Positions 21,853-34,351 of a stretch of DNA of 64,000 nt are shown here, one piece after another. Location of the stretch: the NCBI RefSeq assembly GCF_030035675.1, contig NC_084482.1:221425943-221489942 (forward strand), given 5' to 3'. The position numbers and the translations under genes were made by a program. Below the pieces are notes generated by a model. It was not told the origin of the DNA, did no database searches, and saw only the letters and a list, made by a program, of their open reading frames with translations. The DNA is from Rhineura floridana (taxonomy: Eukaryota; Chordata; Lepidosauria; Squamata; Rhineuridae). Numbering within the stretch: the first letter of the stretch is position 1; every line of letters begins with the position of its first letter.

Positions 21853-23897
21853 GTGACCGGCAGAATGAGAATTATAGAAAACCACAGATGGTGCCACTGG
21901 TAATAGCCAAGACTGAGAGTCAAAAAGAGATATTTGGAAATCACAGGGGACCAAAAACGTCTGAAAGAAAGCAGCCAAAGAATGGGAGCAAGAAATCCTC
22001 TACTTGTCATAGTTTTCATCAAAGAACACACACTGGAGAAAAACCATTTAAATGCATGGAATGTGGAAAGAGCTTCAGTGTAAAAAATAGCCTTACTTCA
22101 CATCACAGAACCCACACAGGGGAGAAACCATTTAAATGCAGGGAATGTGGAAAAAGCTTTACTCAGAACGATCATCTTACTTCACATAAAAGAACCCACA
22201 CAGGAGAGAAACCTTTTAAATGCATGGAGTGTGGAAAGAGCTTCAGTGTAAGCAGTAGCCTTAAATTACATCACCGAACCCACACAGGGGAGAAACCATT
22301 TAAATGCATGGTGTGTGGAAAGAGCTTTAATCAGAGCAGTAATCTTACTTCACATCAAAGAACCCACACAGGGGAGAAGCCATTTAAATGCAAGGAGTGT
22401 GGAAAGAGCTTCCCTCAGAATGGTCAACTTACATTACATGAAAGAACCCACACAGGGGAGAAACCATTTAAATGCAAGCAGTGTGGAAAGAGCTTTAGCC
22501 ACAAGTGGTACCATACATTGCATGAAAGAACACACACAGGGGAGAAACCATTTAAATGCAGGGAGTGTGGAAAGAGCTTCAGTGTAAAAAACAGCCTTAC
22601 TTTACATCACAGAACGCACACAGGGGAGCAACCATTTAAATGCAGGCAATGTGGAAAGAGCTTCAGTGGAAATGGTAACCTTAAATTACACCACAGAACC
22701 CACACAGCGGAGAAGCCATTTAAATGCAAGGAGTGTGGAAAGAGCTTCTCTCGGAATGATCAACTTTCATTACATGAAAGAACCCATACAGGGGAGAAAC
22801 CATTTAAATGCATGGAGTGTGGAAAGAGCTTCAGTGAAAGCAGTAACCTTAAATTACATCACAGAACCCACACAGGGGAGAAGCCATTTAAATGCAAGCA
22901 GTGTGGAAAGAGCTTTAGACACAAGTGGTACCTTACAGTACATGAAAGAACCCACACTGGAGAAAAACCATTTAAATGCAGGGAATGTGGAAAGAGCTTC
23001 AGTCAGAGCAGTAAACTTACTTTACATCACAGAACACACACAGGGGAGAAACCATTTAAATGCAGAGAGTGTGGAAAGTACTTCAGTCAGAGCACTAGCC
23101 TTACTTTACATGAAAAAACCCACACAGGCGAGAAACCATTTAAATGCAGGGAGTGTGGAAAGAGAATCAGTCAGAGCAGTAGGCTTACTTTACATGAAAG
23201 AACCCACACAGGCGAGAAACCATTTAAATGCAGGGAATGTGGAAAGAGCTTCAGTGTAAACAGTAGCCTTACTTTACATCACAGAACCCACACAGGGGAG
23301 AAACAATTTAAATGCAGTGAGTGTGGAAAGAGCTTCAGTCAGAGCAGTGACCTTACTTCGCATCAAAGAACCCACACAGGGGAGAAGTCATTTAAATGCA
23401 AAGAGTGTGGAAAGAGCTTCAGTCAGAGTGGTAACCTTACATTACATGAAAGAACACACACAGGGGAGAAACCATTTAAATGCAGTGAGTGCGGAAAGAG
23501 CTTCAGTGTAAACAGTAGCCTGAAATTACATCACCGAACACACACAGGGGAGAAACCATTTAAATGCATGGAGTGTGGACAGGGCTTTAGTCAGAGAAGT
23601 AAGCTTACTTCACATCAAAGAACCCACACAGGGGAGAAGCCATTTAAATGTAAGGAGTGTGGAAAGAACTTCAGTCAGAGCGGTCACCTTACTTCACATC
23701 AAAGAACCCATACAGGGGAGAAACCATTTAAATGCAGGGAGTGTGGAAAGAGCTTCAGTCAGAGCAGTCACCGTACTTTGCATCAAAGAACCCATACAGG
23801 GGAGAAACCGTTTAAATGCAGAGAGTGTGGAAAAAGCTTCAGTGTAAGCAGTAGCCTTGTTTTACATCACAGAACCCACACGGGAGAAACCATTTAA
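21853..23897 (+). CDS. C2H2 finger exon B, unit 1 (22 intact fingers)
   Basis: This second finger exon follows the same CAGCAG acceptor, pyrimidine tract and phase-1 entry as exon A, so the KRAB exon at 9-153 can join it as [14 protein letters not shown]. After the linker and a half finger ([10 protein letters not shown]) come 22 C2H2 fingers with canonical TGEKPFK linkers; variants are TGEQPF, TAEKPF, TGEKQF and TGEKSF. All 22 keep the Cys2His2 ligands. The exon ends RTHTGETI-stop, where a 2-bp loss in a former linker closes the frame; unit 2 ends identically, so this is the ancestral terminus. Helix position 6 is almost always Ser or Leu, and Arg is rare at contact positions. A likely polyadenylation signal is at 24811. 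A nuclear DNA-binding repressor is expected. Confidence 0.93.
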
Positions 23898-24110
23898 ATG
23901 TAGTGAGTGGAAAGAGGTTCAGTCAGAGCACACTTACTTCGTATGAAAAAACACTGTGGAGTAACTTTTTTAATGCATGGAGTATGGAAAGAGATTCAAT
24001 GAAAGCAGTAGGCTTACATCACAGGGGATACGCAGGAGAAACAATTGAAATGTAGGGAGTATGGAAAGAACTTCAATGGGAGCTTTATTCTTCATCTTGC
24101 AGGCTACATA
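23898..24110 (+). pseudogene. Decayed fingers beyond the stop, unit 1
   Basis: Three or so degenerate finger modules continue after the stop (AAATGTAGTGAGTGGAAAGA, GGAGTATGGAAAGAG, GGGAGTATGGAAAGAACTTC), with cysteine codons mutated and frames shifted. They are now 3' UTR. The same relics follow the unit 2 exon (53925-54140), so the array was shortened before duplication. Confidence 0.8.
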
Positions 24111-24409
24111 GATTAAAGCCCTATACAGGTTGGGGCCAGGATGCTTAAAAAATTATCTCACCTGTTATATATGCAGCCCATCACTGAAGTCTGCAGAAGA
24201 TGGCCTCTTACGCATACCATCTCATTGGGAAGTCCACTCTGCATGATAGAGAAACCTGGCCTTTTGTGTGGTGGCAACTACTTTTTTGAACTTCCTCCTG
24301 TTACATATCAGACAGGTTTTTTTTTTTTGTGGTGCCTATAGAAGACCTACCTTTTTCAACAAACCTTTTAAGGGCAGAGCTTTATTACTGTTTCTGTGGG
24401 ATTTTAAAA

Positions 24410-24713
24410 GGTAAAGGTGTCCCCGCACTTGTAGTGCGAGTCGTTTTCGACTCTTAGGGTGATGTCTTGCGACATTTACTAGGCGGACCGTATATATGAG
24501 GTGGGACTGCCAGTTCCTTCCCCGGTCTTTCTTTACCCCCCAGCATATGCCGGGCACTCATTTTACTGACCACGGATGGATGGGAGGCTGAGTGGACCTC
24601 GAACCCTTTTACCGGAGATTCGACTTCCTCCTTCCGTTGGAATCGAACTGCAGACGTGAGCAGAGCTTCGGCTGTGTTACTGCCGCTTACCACTCTGCGT
24701 CACGGAGGGTCTG
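24410..24713 (-). mobile_element. tRNA-derived squamate SINE
   Basis: In sense (minus) this ~304-bp SINE starts with a tRNA-like head (GCAGAGTGGTAAGCGGCAG A-box, CAGTTCGATTCC B-box). A conserved body follows, ending with GAGTCGAAAACGACTCGCAC and a GTGCGGGGACACCTTTACC tail. A perfect 15-bp target duplication (tgtgggattttaaaa) lies at 24395-24409 and 24714-24728. It is absent from unit 2 downstream sequence. It lies in the presumed 3' UTR of exon B. Confidence 0.9.
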
Positions 24714-24810
24714 TGTGGGATTTTAAAATATTTTTAATTGGTTTGCATATGAAATGTTTTTTTTTGGTGGTATTTTTGAGATACTTTCTGGGAAGTGATT
24801 TCTAAATGAA

Positions 24811-24816
24811 AATAAA
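24811..24816 (+). promoter_or_regulatory. Candidate polyadenylation signal for exon B
   Basis: AATAAA lies about 0.9 kb after the finger exon B stop, in AT-rich sequence. It would give a 3' UTR containing the decayed fingers and the SINE. Other signals are possible. Confidence 0.4.
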
Positions 24817-24828
24817 ATAATACTAGTC

Positions 24829-27763
24829 CTTGTTTCTAAGGGTCTCCTTACTCAGTATTTTCATATAGTTTAGTTTAGCATACCTTTAACTGTTGATTTT
24901 ATTGATTTTTAGTGTTTTTTAAATGTTGATTTTTTTATTGACCATTTTAATGTACATTTTATATTCTTTATAAAATTCTTCTGCAGTGTACACATTTTAT
25001 TAATATAAATAACTAAAAATGTATTTTTGTGTATAACATGGTTTTTATTTTGCTTAGATGTTTTTTGTATTGGCTATTCTAACATCTTTCATAAAGTAAA
25101 ATGAATTCACTAGTTTTCTGCTGATGTATTTTAAATACATTTTCCAAACTGATTTCACTCCACAGTCTCATCTGGTCTCAGTGCTATTTCCTAGCAGGCA
25201 AAAGAAGGACCTCACTGTCATCTGGTGCACATAGAGAAAAGGAGTGAGAATTGGGTTTTGTCAGCGGTCACATAGCCAAATGGCTTCTCCAGGCAATAGA
25301 AGGGCCTTTAGGAAAGGCAGCAAAGCTGCAGAAAATCTCTGCTTAAATTATTGGGGGAGGCAGTTTGTTGGGATAGATAGTTCTGGGCCAGATATATGAA
25401 TGGTCTGGTAACTTCAAACTAATCCATGTTGTGTAACTAATCCATGTTATGCAATTGTTAATGATGCTTCCCTGTAGTTTCTCTCTGGGAAGCAGTATGC
25501 CTCTGAATGCCATTTTCTGGGAATCAGAAGTGTGAAGATTACTGACTGGGAGGTCAGTTGCACAACTGCTGAACTCGGGGACCAGGTTGCTTGAAGCACT
25601 TCCTGTTCCTGTCTCCTCCTGCCTCTTCCTTGGGATCTAGCCAGTAAAAGTGATTAGACTGGTGAGCTGGTGTTGTTGTTGTTGTTCCCAATGTAAATAA
25701 CAGGTGCATGTCAGGACCCCACTAGGGATCAGCTGCCCTGCACCTTCAATTTAGTGTTGCAAAGCTCATCGTGCAATTGTTTGTTGCATGATTGGTATCT
25801 CCTCTAGTTTGGCCCTCAGACTGGCAGTGGCTGTCCAAGGTCCTGTTCTCCAGCCTTCTTGCCTGAGAGCCTTTTGACTGGAAAGTTCTTCTGCCTCCAC
25901 CTTATGCGCTCTGCTCAATGAGTAGGAGTCCCTCCCACAGGTTCCAGACTTTAATAACCTTGATTTTGAAAGTAGTTGTGTCAGAAACTCATTTCACAGA
26001 AAGCAAACTGGTGAGGTTTGGCCCAGAACTTGAATACAAGGCAGAGGTGGAGTCTGAGCCCAAGCACACAAGAGCACTTCTTTGAACCCAGTTTTTTTCC
26101 TGTGATAGCACATCTATTTCACAGAAGGCAAACTCTATTTCTCTCCCCCTTCTGCCAGCCGACTTGCCCCTCCAATCTCTCTTTCTCTCTCCCTCCCCAA
26201 TTCACCAGCCATTCACAACCTGATAGCAGCACCAATAGTGCTGCTTAGCGGACCTACAAACAGCAAGAAAAGGTATTGCTGATCACCCCAGAGGTTCCTG
26301 GGTCATCCTGTGTTATCTCCCATTTCCCAACACAACGAGAGGCAGCAACATGTGTGGTTGGTGAATTTTGGTAGGTCTGGCTGATTCGGAAGTTTCTGTT
26401 CTGGGCTGGTTTACGTAAAAATGTATTATAGCCCGGAACAGGTATCGGAACGTGGTTTGCGTGGACGTTTTGTGTCTTACTGCATGCATCCCATGTAGTC
26501 ATGTGGGACTGGTGAATTTCAGAGGTCTGGCTCGCTGGGAAGTCGCCGTTTGGGGCTGTTCATTCCATTCCGGAGGGCATTTTGGTTGTTAAAGGGTTGA
26601 TAAAAATGCTATCGGAATGGTTTTTGTTCCTAAATGTTGTTCTCATGTGTCTCTAACACATCCTAGTGTTTTTGGCATCAATTTCTTTTCTAAAGAGCCC
26701 ATTCCGGCGTGTTCCTTTCCAGCTTTTACACTGTCCCTCCTGAACACTTTACTTTTTACACACAAACGTGTATATTGTATATATCACACAGCACACACAC
26801 CTATCTTGCCGCTGCTTCTGCAGGAGGCAAGAGAGGAAGATGAGCTGCAATATTGGGACAGAAGGCAGGGAGGAAAATGTTGGCAGTGGGGGGCAGAAGC
26901 AGCTCTTGCCACTTAGTCCTCCGATGGGTTAAGGCAAGGAGTTCTGGTTCCTAGAGAGGCAGGAAGTCTTAATCACATGGAGGGGGTGAGAGCATATTGA
27001 AGGGGAAGTAGGAGGGCTGTCTTCATTGGTATTCAAGGTAAAGAAAGTATTAGGCCCAGAGAGGAGGAAGCTGGAGCGTGCAGAGGGCAAAGAGGTGCAA
27101 GGGGGGGGATTTGGTATTTTTGTTGGGGGGTGAGGGAAAAGGAGGGAAGAGCCCCACTCCCCTGCTGCATGCAATCCATTTGCAGAGGGGGGTCCGAAGT
27201 GCCGCGGGGTTGGCCTTTCGAGGCCCTCTTGGAAGCCATCGCCCAGGCAAAGGGATGCAGCTGTTGGGGGTTGATGTCCTGTGTTGGTTTTGAGGGCCAC
27301 AGCTGGGGGAGGGGAGCTGCCTTTGCAATTCCTGGGCCTGACAGGGGACTGGTGGGGGGAGGGGAGAGAGAAGGAAGATTTGTTTTTTGGGAGGGGGAGG
27401 GGGTTGATGGAAGAGGCCCCTCTTCTGTCTGGGAATCCCTAGAAAGTGCCCTAGAGCTGGAGGAAGAGCCCGTTTTGGATTTCCTAAACTGGAAGAGGGA
27501 CTGGTCAGTTTCCTTCCTGCGAGGCAAGAAAATTGGAGGGTTGAAGAGAGGAATCTGAACCTGACCAGGCTCTGAATGGGCTTCTAGAAGCTTTCAAGGC
27601 AGAGGATGGAGGAAATGGGTGAATAAATGCCCCCTCCTCAGCTGGGCTCCAGGGGAAGGGCTTCTCCAGACATCCCCTTGGGAGTGTATTGGAGGGGAAG
27701 ACCCTAGAGGAGTGGACCTCAGCTTCTCTTGCAGGATTGGTCCATCTGTGGGGGTGCTGGGGG
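24829..27763. other. Intergenic spacer downstream of exon B
   Basis: No gene is supported. It begins AT-rich, then has a short (GTT)n run near 25672. From about 26740 it becomes alignable to the unit 2 spacer from about 55975 (Ca/tg-rich start, then purine-rich GGGGAGGG-type sequence). Open frames in the GC-rich 26.9-27.6 kb part exist on both strands, differ between units and look like composition effects. Confidence 0.5.
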
Positions 27764-27879
27764 CAGAGTTTGGAAAAGTTACTGTTTTAAACTACAACTC
27801 CCATCAGCCGCAGCCAGCATGGCCACTGGATTGGGCTGATGGGAGTTGTAGTTTAAAAAAGTAACTTTTCCAAGCTCTG
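27764..27879. mobile_element. Hairpin hAT-like MITE, unit 1 only
   Basis: This 116-bp inverted-repeat element has ends CAGAGTTTGGAAAAGTTAC and GTAACTTTTCCAAGCTCTG. Its 8-bp flanks are GCTGGGGG and ACTGGGGG. The unit 2 spacer near 57221 has no such element (gggggtgctggcagcc), so it inserted after duplication or was lost there. Confidence 0.72.
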
Positions 27880-29597
27880 ACTGGGGGTCTGTGTCTCCTG
27901 GCGTGGCCAGCATTCCCCCTGTCCAAAGCACAATATCTTGGCAGTGGTCGCAACAGCCCTGTAAGGTGGTCTCGGATGAGAGCCTGTGGCTAATGGAGTG
28001 GTTAGGGAATATTCTTCAACCCGAGGGCCACATTTACGCACAAGCAGCAGTCCAAGGGCCAATTTCCAGTCAAAGGCCAGAGAGGGTGGAGCTATGGATG
28101 TGTCACTGACATGTGTATAGTAGAGTCTCTTGTAGACACGAACAAGTCAGACATTTCTTCAGTGCAATTAATTAATTATTAGATTTATACCCTGCCCTTC
28201 CTCCCAGAAGGTGCCCAGGGCTGCAATACAGAGCACTCTAAGGAGCGGGGTCAGAGCACGGGAGAGGGGAGAAAAAACTGCTTTCCCTCCAAATTTTTCC
28301 ACTGTTGTTATGGGCCTTCACATCTCTACAGTAGTGTAGTGGCAAATTCAGAAGTGCAGGGTCCCTTCATGATAGCCATGCCCCCTCCCATCCTGTTCCT
28401 GCTGGGTTGAGAATGAGATGCATGTTAATGCCTTCTCCCACAGCTAGGAGCCAAAAAGCATGGAAGGGCAAAGTGTTGCCTCCTGAGAAGAGTCTCAGTG
28501 GCTGACTTCACCTCCTTTCACTCTGATTCACTCTAATTAACAGGAAAGAACAAGGAAGCATGTTAGAAGACTCTTCTCAGTTGCTAATACACTCTCCTTT
28601 CTTGCTGATTGGCTCATAGGTTGCTGGAGACATGGGGAGTCTGCTGAGAGCCTGCTCCCAAAAAAATAAGGTGTCTATGATCTCCCCCCCCAAATCTATG
28701 CAGGTCCCTGGGTGACCCTGGGGCAGTGACCACTTTTGTTCAGCCCAGCCCACCTCACTGGATTGTTGTGAGGATAAACTGTGCAGAATTTTTATGTGCC
28801 ACTCCAGATTTCGGACATCCACTCTGTGTGGGACCTTCAACGTCTGTGCAGGTGTGTGTGTCTGTTGTATTATTGGAATCATAGTTTAATGCTATGTCCA
28901 CAGGAACCCAGATTCAAATCCCTCCTCAGGAGTGAAATTCAGGTGGTGTCCTGTGCCCAGTGACAGTGTTGTTGTGAAGACAAAAGGAGGGGGACAAATC
29001 ATGGTGAGCTCATTAGAGGAAGGCCTGCATAGAAATATAAAAATATAATAAAATGTATCGGTAATAATAATAATAATTAAATCAACTTATTGCCTCAGTT
29101 GTTCAACCCAATACAGTAGATGAGTTTGCTGTTCAGCTTTCCACCTCGTGCATCACCTGCTCAACTTGGAGCAGCGTTCTGTAACCTGGTGCCCTCCAGG
29201 TATTATTAGACTGCATCTCCCATCAGCCCCAGACAACATGGCCAAATGCCAGGGAAGATGGGGGTTGTAGTCCAGAAATGTGTAAAGGTTAACTTGGATT
29301 ATACGAGTGGATGGTACTAACAAGGCATCCTGCTGATTTTGACATGGATGTATTGCAAGTAGTTTTTCATACGCTTTTCATTGCCCAGTGAGCTGAACCA
29401 GACTGAATGTATCTCACTGTTCCTCTCCGCATATTTCTGATGGAAAGACTGGAGGTGTTTTGCATCCCCAGGAAGCTCCAAGATGGAGTCATTTGACCAA
29501 ATTCACCCCTAATATTTCTTTACAATGTGTGCAAAACCTATTTTTATGCCAACTGTCGGGCATGACATGGAATTAATACCTGTGCAGATTAAGTTTT
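27880..29597. other. Spacer with old SINE/LINE scraps, unit 1
   Basis: No gene. It aligns to about 57220-58915 downstream of unit 2. Scraps include a LINE 3'-like stretch at 28165-28235 (ATTAGATTTATACCCTGCCC), SINE-like pieces at about 28700-28985 (CTCACTGGATTGTTGTGAGG; AACCCAGATTCAAATCCC) and a diverged palindromic MITE near 29195-29275. The final ~280 bp belongs to a block next to the following gene's start exon. Confidence 0.5.
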
Positions 29598-30663
29598 TCA
29601 TAAGAACATAAGAAGAGCCTGCTGGATCAGGCCAGTGGCCCATCTAGTCCAGCATCCTGTTCTCACAGTGGCCAACCAGGTGCCTGGGGGAAGCCCACAA
29701 GCAGGACCCGAGTGCAAGAACACTTTCCCCTCCTGAGGCTTCCGGCAACTGGTTTTCAGAAGCATGCTGCCTCTGACTAGGGTGGCAGAGCACAGCCATC
29801 ATGGCTAGTAGCCATTGATAGCCCTGTCCTCCATGAATTTGTCCAATCTTCTTTTAAAGCCATCCAAGCTGGTGGCCATTACTGCGTCTTGTGGGAGCAA
29901 ATTCCATAGTTTAACTATGCGCGGGGTAAAGAAGTACTTCCTTTTGTCTGTCCTGAATCTTCCAACATTCAGCTTCTTGGAATGTCCACAAGTTCTAGTA
30001 TTATGAGAGAGGGAGAAGAACTTTTCTCTATCCACATTCTCAATGCCATGCATAATTTTATACACTTCTATCACGTCTCCTCTGACCCGCCTTTTCTCTA
30101 AACTACAAAGCCCCAAATTCTGCAACCTTGCCTCGTAAGGGAGTCGCTCCATTCCCTTGATCATTCTGGTTGCCCTCTTCTGAACCTTTTCCAACTCTAT
30201 AATACCCTTTTGGAGATGAGGCGACCAGAACGGTACACAGTATTCCAAATGCAGGCGCACCATAGATTTATACAACAGTATTATGATATCGGCTGTTTTA
30301 TTTTCAATACCTTTCCTAATTATCCCTAGCATGGAATCTGCCTTTTTCACAGCTGCCGCACACTGGGTCGACATTTTCATCATGCTGTCCACTACAACCC
30401 CGAGGTCTCTCTTCTGGTCGGTCACCGCCAGTTAAGACCGCATGAGCGTATATGTGAAATTCAGATTTTTTGCTCCAATATGCATAATTTTACACTTGTT
30501 TATATTGAATTGCATTTGCCATTTTTCCACCCATTCACTCAGTTTGGAGAGGTCTATTTGGAGTTCTTCGCAATCCCTCTTTGTTTTAACAACCCTGAAC
30601 AATTTAGTGTCGTCAGCAAACTTGGCCACTTCACTGCTCACTCCTAATTCTAGGTCATTAATG

Positions 30664-32549
30664 GGACTTCCCAGGAGGATCCCTATGCCTGTGCAGCCTC
30701 CGAAATGGGCTCCTGTCTTGGATGAAACTTATTGAGCTTTAAATCCAGTCAGAAGGGTCTTTTTTGACTGGGGATAACTTCTTCCAGATAAGGAAGAAAC
30801 GTGAGATTTTCCACATAGCTTTGTTGTGAGTATTGGAGACTGGAATTCATCAGAAAGAAGGTCTTTCAGCAGCTCGGACGGAGAGAGGATTTCTAGCTAG
30901 CTCAGCTGAATAAGTGATCCATTTTTTTTCTTTTTAAAGAAAACGGAGTAACAGGCAAATATTCTCCTGTCTGCGCTCATTATTTTCTTATCTATACAGC
31001 TAAAGAGATTTGTCAGAGGATCAGTAATTAAGAAAACCTGGGTGAGCCAAAACTTTCCTTCTCTTTACTCACGGAATTAAGGGGGAAGAAAATAAAAATA
31101 GCCTATCTTTTTTTTATTGCAAAAAGCTGACTTTGAAAATAGCATTATAAAGATTACAACGGATGAGGGGTTTCTGACTGGAAGAGATAAGAAAAATCTT
31201 TTTGATCTATAAGATTTTTGTGTAATATAAGTCTGGGACTATTTTTCCTGTTCTACTTTTTTTTTTTTGACGAATCTGCACATTCTTTCTGTTACTAGTC
31301 ATTTGGACGCTGTGAACTAAAGCTGTTTTTGTACTTCTGGACATATAAGAGATAAGGGCTGTTTAGAGTGTGACGCCAGTTGGTTTGAAAGATTAACTCC
31401 TTTGTAACTGGATAAAGAAATAAACTGCTCTTTGCTTGGGACATTGAAAATTGAAAGAGTTTTGTTCCTTTGGCTTTAAGAATGACAATTAAGAAGATCA
31501 TGGATGTACAAGAAGGGACTTTATCTTTAGACATGTTTCAGAAAATAATGAATGGGATTAAGTCAATAAAACAAGAACTGAGAAATAATAGTCAAGAGTT
31601 GAGAACTGAATTTGATGAAATGAGATAGGTGCTGAAAGAAATGCAGGATTCTATGAGAAAGGAGAATAAAGATAGCTCTGGAAAACCAAAAAAAGATGAA
31701 AGAGAAATTAAAGGCAAGGTTCAAACTATGGAGATTGGATTAAATATGGACATGGAAAAAGATTTGGATTTCCTGGCTGTGATGGATCCTGGAGATAAAT
31801 ATTATGCTTTGGAACTCAGCTCTGTCCCTGAAGGAATTGAAGAGATTGGAGATAAAGATATTATTGGTTCAAAAAAATTCCTGGACTGGAAGGACTTGAT
31901 GGAACTTGAAATGGAGAAAGTTAACAGAATTAATCCCTGCTCTGTGTCAATGGAAAAATCTTCAAGAGATATGCTAGTGTATCATGTAAAAAAGAGGAAC
32001 AGAGATGCGGCTTTGCAACAATACTTCAGTGATACGTTCGGAATTGATGGCAAGAAAATATCTGTGATAAAGGAAATTCCTATCAGACTCTTATTATATG
32101 ACTATGACAGCAAGATTACTGGGTGCATAAAGATGGAAGATGGAAGATGGAATCAATACGGATAATGGAAGAAGAGCGATTTGAAATTACTGGACTAAGT
32201 AGACTTGATGAGTTGGATTAATTGACATGTTTATCTAGAAAAAAAATTGATGGACATATATCTCAAGGATTGGAAACTTCTCTTTGACTTTTTGTGGAAG
32301 AATAAAATGATATGATGTTAATGAGATTTGAAACCAATTAAGATAACCGTTGGAGGAAGGTGATTTTATAATCTATTAAGAGACAGGCTTTTTATATATT
32401 ATAGATTTATAGCTGAACTATGATAAATCGGAAGTCAATATTTTATATATATATATATATTTTATTGTATAAGTTTATGATTTGTGTTTCTTCTTTTTGT
32501 ATTGTCTTGGTTTTGAAAATTTGAATAAAAATTAATTGAAAAAAAAACA
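30664..32549 (+). mobile_element. Half-L1 (ORF1-only) element, copy a
   Basis: The 18-bp target duplication aattctaggtcattaatg (30646-30663 and 32550-32567) bounds a 1.9 kb element inside CR1 copy 2. It matches L1 along the 5' UTR (starts GGACTTCCC; shares GAAAACCTGGGTGAG and TTGACGAATCTGC) and at the 3' end (AAATCGGAAGTCAA, then TTTGAATAAAAATTAATTG and poly-A). Between them is only an ORF1-like gene; ORF2 is absent. The organisation equals that of mammalian HAL1 elements (established family type). It would need L1 proteins in trans. Confidence 0.87.
31482..32165 (+). pseudogene. Truncated-type ORF1 of half-L1 copy a, one stop
   Basis: The ATG at 31482 lies in the same place as L1 ORF1. The product would have an N-terminal coiled coil (LDMFQKIMNGIKSIKQELR), an RRM-like part (YYALELSSVPEGIEE; MLVYHVKKRNRDAALQQYF) and DGKKISVIKEIPIRLLLYDY, then ends soon after. 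The L1 C-terminal domain is missing, as in copy b. One stop at about 31626-31628 interrupts the coiled coil. Confidence 0.8.
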
Positions 32550-34351
32550 AATTCTAGGTCATTAATGAACCAATTGAAAAGTACAGGTCCCAATACTGAT
32601 CCTTGAGGGACTCTACTTTCTACAGCCCTCCTGTGCTGTAATATCTCTTTAAGGTCTTGGAATTGTCAGTTGAGTTCAGTTGGTGTTTCAGCTGAGATGG
32701 GTTAAGCACAGCATAAGCAGATGTAAAGACTGTGCCCTGTGGAATGGTGATTAAAGTATACTATTCTTACGTTAAAGAATCAAGATGTGTTTATTGTGAA
32801 AAAAGCACATTATATGGTGTCAGAAGTCCAAAATAGACTCATTCCGGCCTCCACCTCCTCTGTTATTGCAAGGTAATCTGGCTGAGACATGGAAGTGATG
32901 GGAGCAAGCTTTTATTTTATATCTTTCTGCAGCTGGAGTTGATAATGTTGCTAAGAATCAACAAATTGCTATTTTGTTACATTGTGTTGGAGAGGAAGCG
33001 TTGGCAGTTTACAATACTTTTGATTTGCCTGAAGGGGGTCCACAAGATAAAGAGGAAGTTCTTGAACAATTTAGGATATATTGTACTCCTCGTAAGAATG
33101 TGATATTTGAACACCTTGCCTCTGGTATCCATAACTCTGCTGAATCCATAACTTGACAAAGAATCTGATCATGCTGCTCTGAGGTTGCTGCTGCAATAAT
33201 CATATCATCAGCTATCATATAAACCCCTCTTATATGACCAAAAACTTCCTCATTTTTCTGTTGAAACACTTCACTAGAAGACTTAAGCCCAAATGGCAAA
33301 CAATTAAAACAATATCGTACCCAAGGTGTATTAAATGTACATAACCGTGAAGAATGTGCATCTAGCTTGACTTGCCAATAACCATCCTTTTCATCTAAAA
33401 TAGTAAAAAACTTCATTCCTGCTAGACGGCTCAAAACATCCTCTGTTGTAGGAATTGTATAATGTTGTCGACGAACTGCTTTATTCAAATCCCGAGGATC
33501 AAGACATATCCGTAACTTTCCATTCTTCTTCTCTGTAATAACAAGACTACTGACCCACTCCGTAGGACCTATAACCCTGAATATCACTCCAGCATTTCTC
33601 ATTTGTCCCAAAGTCTCTTTCAGTTTATTCAATATGGCAAAAGGAATTTTTCTACATCCATGAATAACAGGAGCCACAGTAGGATCAAGATGTATATGGT
33701 GGACACCTTCAAATTCACCAAGCCCATCAAACACATCAGAATTTTTCTTAAGTAGCTGTTCTTGCTTTAATGATTGAACTGTAATCACATTATCAGTTTG
33801 ACGAACTAAATCCAGAGTCTCACAAGCTGCTCGTCCAAGCAATGGAAGAGAGGATCCATCTGTTACATAAAACATCAGCCTTGCTGCCCCTCTGGAAGTA
33901 CGACAATCAAGAACAATAGCTCCCACAGGCTTTATACGAGTTCCACCATAAGACACAAGACAAACATCAGTTTTAAACAACACCTTCTTGTCTGGTAACT
34001 CATGAAATATTTGTAGAGGCAAAACATTTGCCTCAGCTCCTGTATCCAACTTAAACCTTACTGAGAGTCCTTGCAGAACTATATCAACATACCATCCACT
34101 CACCAAATCTTCACCAGCTTCATGAGTTAATTCTCCTATAAACAAACTGTTTAAATCTAGCTCATGCATCGAATAATTCTGTTGCCCCTTTTTGGCACTG
34201 AGTAAATTTACTTTGCATACTCTAGCAAAATGATTTTTCATATGACATTTATAACAGGTTTTTCCAAACGCTGGACAATTTCGAGGTGGATGCACAGTAC
34301 CACAACAGGAGCATCTACTATATTTAATCTGCTCATAGTTATCTTTAGATT

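Noticed and set aside
22315-23847. Long second-frame open reading frames across finger exons ([12 protein letters not shown]-type repeats)
   Set aside because: They are shadows of the 84-bp finger repeat: the alternative frame has no stops because each repeat is alike. No independent protein is implied, though a frameshift can run some distance in it.
8254-24110. CRISPR-like array suggested by the regular 84-bp repeats
   Set aside because: The repeats are C2H2 fingers (84 bp = 28 codons) with conserved Cys/His codons and eukaryotic splice context.
26929-27558. Overlapping open frames on both strands in the GC-rich spacer (also 56182-57077)
   Set aside because: They come from purine-rich, stop-poor sequence. 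Frames differ between the paralogous spacers through small indels, with no domain and no shared start.
32974-33156. Short open frame in the Ty3-type fossil read as a host gene
   Set aside because: It is part of the fossil's gag and continues the LTR and leader just left of it.
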